Source of the DNA: CAZDAM01 sp964503595
GTDB taxonomy: Bacteria; Muiribacteriota; UBA6191
Assembly (NCBI GenBank): GCA_964503595.1
Contig: CAZDAM010000083.1
Coordinates: 1 to 15,563 of the forward strand
Length of the DNA: 15,563 bases
Reading direction: 5' to 3'
The first letter of the stretch is position 1; every line of letters begins with the position of its first letter. Positions 14,728 through 15,563 of this stretch are shown piece by piece. The notes under the pieces are model-generated. The model made no database searches. It was given only the letters and a program-made list of their open reading frames with translations, and was not told the DNA's origin. The translations under genes were made by a program, and so were the position numbers.

Positions 14728-14812
14728 TGTTGTCTTTTTCTAAATTTTTTCTTAGACGGAAGAAAACAAGAATTGGATGTGGGCACATTCCTGTGCCAAA
14801 CACATGGATTCC
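14728..14812 (+). other. Short intergenic spacer with a small hairpin
   Basis: This 85-base gap between the two glycosyltransferase-like genes starts with T-rich sequence. It holds a perfect 6-bp inverted repeat with a 4-base loop at 14782-14797 (GGCACA...TGTGCC). No run of T follows, so it is not a standard intrinsic terminator. No clear ribosome site lies before the ATG at 14813. Confidence 0.5.
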
Positions 14813-15563
14813 ATGATTGCTTTTGAGCCTTTTTGCGAGCTGACGGAAGCTGGTCGCCATGCCTATCAGCTCCAGTGGAATATGTGGGCCGAAGAAGAGT
14901 TTCACCCCGAATTCTGGATCTACTGGCTCCTGTTTCTCTTCATCCTGATACTTTGCCGCCATCCTTTTTTTCAGAAAATGGACCTAGGCAGGTCCCGGTT
15001 TTCCGGGATCTGGTTTTCGGTGGTCCCGGTCGTCCTGACTCTGGGATTTGTTTTGGGCTGCACCGGGGGTTACCCTATTTTTGAGGATGAGTTTGCCTAT
15101 GTGTATCAGGCCGAAGCCCTGATGCATGGGGTTTATCCGGGGATTTTGCCGGATGAGGCTTTTCAGGATTCTTCCCGTGTGCCGAATATCTATTCGAATC
15201 CTGATGGTCGTCTGGTGGGACTTTATTCGATTGGATATCCCCTGATTCTTGGGTTGGGGGCAAAAATTCTGGGGTTTGTCGGTGCGAATCTTCTGATCCA
15301 TTTTCTGGGGATGGTGCTGCTCTTCAGATTTCTGGGAAAAGCCCTGCCGCGGATTCCCTGGTTTTTCTGGGTGCTTTGCGCCTTCTCTCCCTGGCTGGTT
15401 CTGTTTCCGGGCAGATACTATTCGCACAGCCTGTCTCTTCTGATTGTCTGCGGAATTCTGCTGCGCCTGCAGATGGGGAGAGGTCCAGGCAAAATCGAAT
15501 TTATAATGTCTTCTGCACTTTTCCTGATCCGGCCACTCGATGGTCTGATTGTTCTTGCGGCTC
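14813..15563 (+). CDS. Multi-pass membrane protein resembling a GT39/ArnT-type glycosyltransferase (copy 2, 3' partial)
   Basis: The reading frame is open from 14813 to the window end (250 codons plus one base, no stop). It aligns with copy 1 throughout the N-terminal part: PFCELTEAGRHAY versus PFCSLSEAGKRAY, EDEFAYVYQAEAL (EDE 91-93) versus EDEFAYLYQAEAL, and LYSIGYPL and RPLDG versus VYSIGYPL and RPPDG. Start choice: in-frame ATGs also lie at 14777 and 14804, but 14813 aligns with copy 1. Composition is like the flanking operon (30/60 GC at 15241-15300), unlike copy 1. It lies on the same strand after an 85-base spacer. Confidence 0.8.
   Translation, partial: MIAFEPFCELTEAGRHAYQLQWNMWAEEEFHPEFWIYWLLFLFILILCRHPFFQKMDLGRSRFSGIWFSVVPVVLTLGFVLGCTGGYPIFEDEFAYVYQAEALMHGVYPGILPDEAFQDSSRVPNIYSNPDGRLVGLYSIGYPLILGLGAKILGFVGANLLIHFLGMVLLFRFLGKALPRIPWFFWVLCAFSPWLVLFPGRYYSHSLSLLIVCGILLRLQMGRGPGKIEFIMSSALFLIRPLDGLIVLAA

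Noticed and set aside
14777..14812. Alternative ATG starts at 14777 and 14804 for glycosyltransferase copy 2
   Set aside because: ATG 14813 aligns with the N-terminus of copy 1, although none has a good ribosome site.
1..15563. tRNA, rRNA, CRISPR array or insertion sequence
   Set aside because: No cloverleaf-like segment, direct repeat array or transposase-like reading frame was seen.

Overview
The window comes from a flagellated bacterium with a diderm-type gene set and moderate GC (hand counts of sample 60-base blocks give about 50-52% outside one AT-rich gene). A run of exactly 100 N at 4477-4576 shows it is a scaffold from a draft or metagenome assembly. The order flbD-motA-motB-fliL-fliM-fliN/Y-fliO is the classic block of spirochaetes, Thermotogae, Firmicutes and several uncultured phyla. 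I cannot assign a phylum from the sequence alone. Every gene is on the + strand except one mogA-like gene.

Region 1 (1-4750) is a tightly coupled operon of two tandem copies of one three-gene module: ABC ATPase, ABC-2 type permease, membrane-anchored TPR-like protein. A small secreted or membrane protein with a histidine-rich segment precedes it. Junctions overlap by one base (TGATG) or a few bases. Both permeases share an 'SR.EY..GKF' motif and a 'LPNF' motif, so they are paralogues. The substrate is unknown. The last TPR-like gene is broken by the assembly gap.

Region 2 (4734-13118) is a flagellar motor and switch operon that starts with a phasin-like coiled-coil protein. It continues with flbD, motA, two motB genes, fliL, an inverted mogA, a second fliL, fliM, a large FliY-like fliN and fliO. 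MotA and both MotBs carry the residues of the torque-generating stator, and their membrane segments look more like sodium-type PomA/PomB than proton-type MotA/MotB. Both MotBs are about 100 or more residues longer than usual because of long charged linkers. MotB1 has a degraded peptidoglycan-binding (OmpA-like) domain, while MotB2 keeps the family residues. The FliN protein is fused to a CheC/CheX-like domain that keeps an E-x2-N-x22-P phosphatase-like signature.

Region 3 (13105-15563) holds two paralogous multi-pass membrane proteins resembling GT39/ArnT-type lipid-linked sugar glycosyltransferases, placed where fliP-fliQ-fliR would normally follow fliO. The first is strikingly AT-rich; the second runs off the window end.

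The strongest candidate for something undescribed is the stator set: one MotA with two unequal MotBs and two FliLs, which could form a MotA5-MotB1-MotB2 heteromeric stator or two exchangeable stators. Functional calls rest on motif recognition only; no database search was possible.
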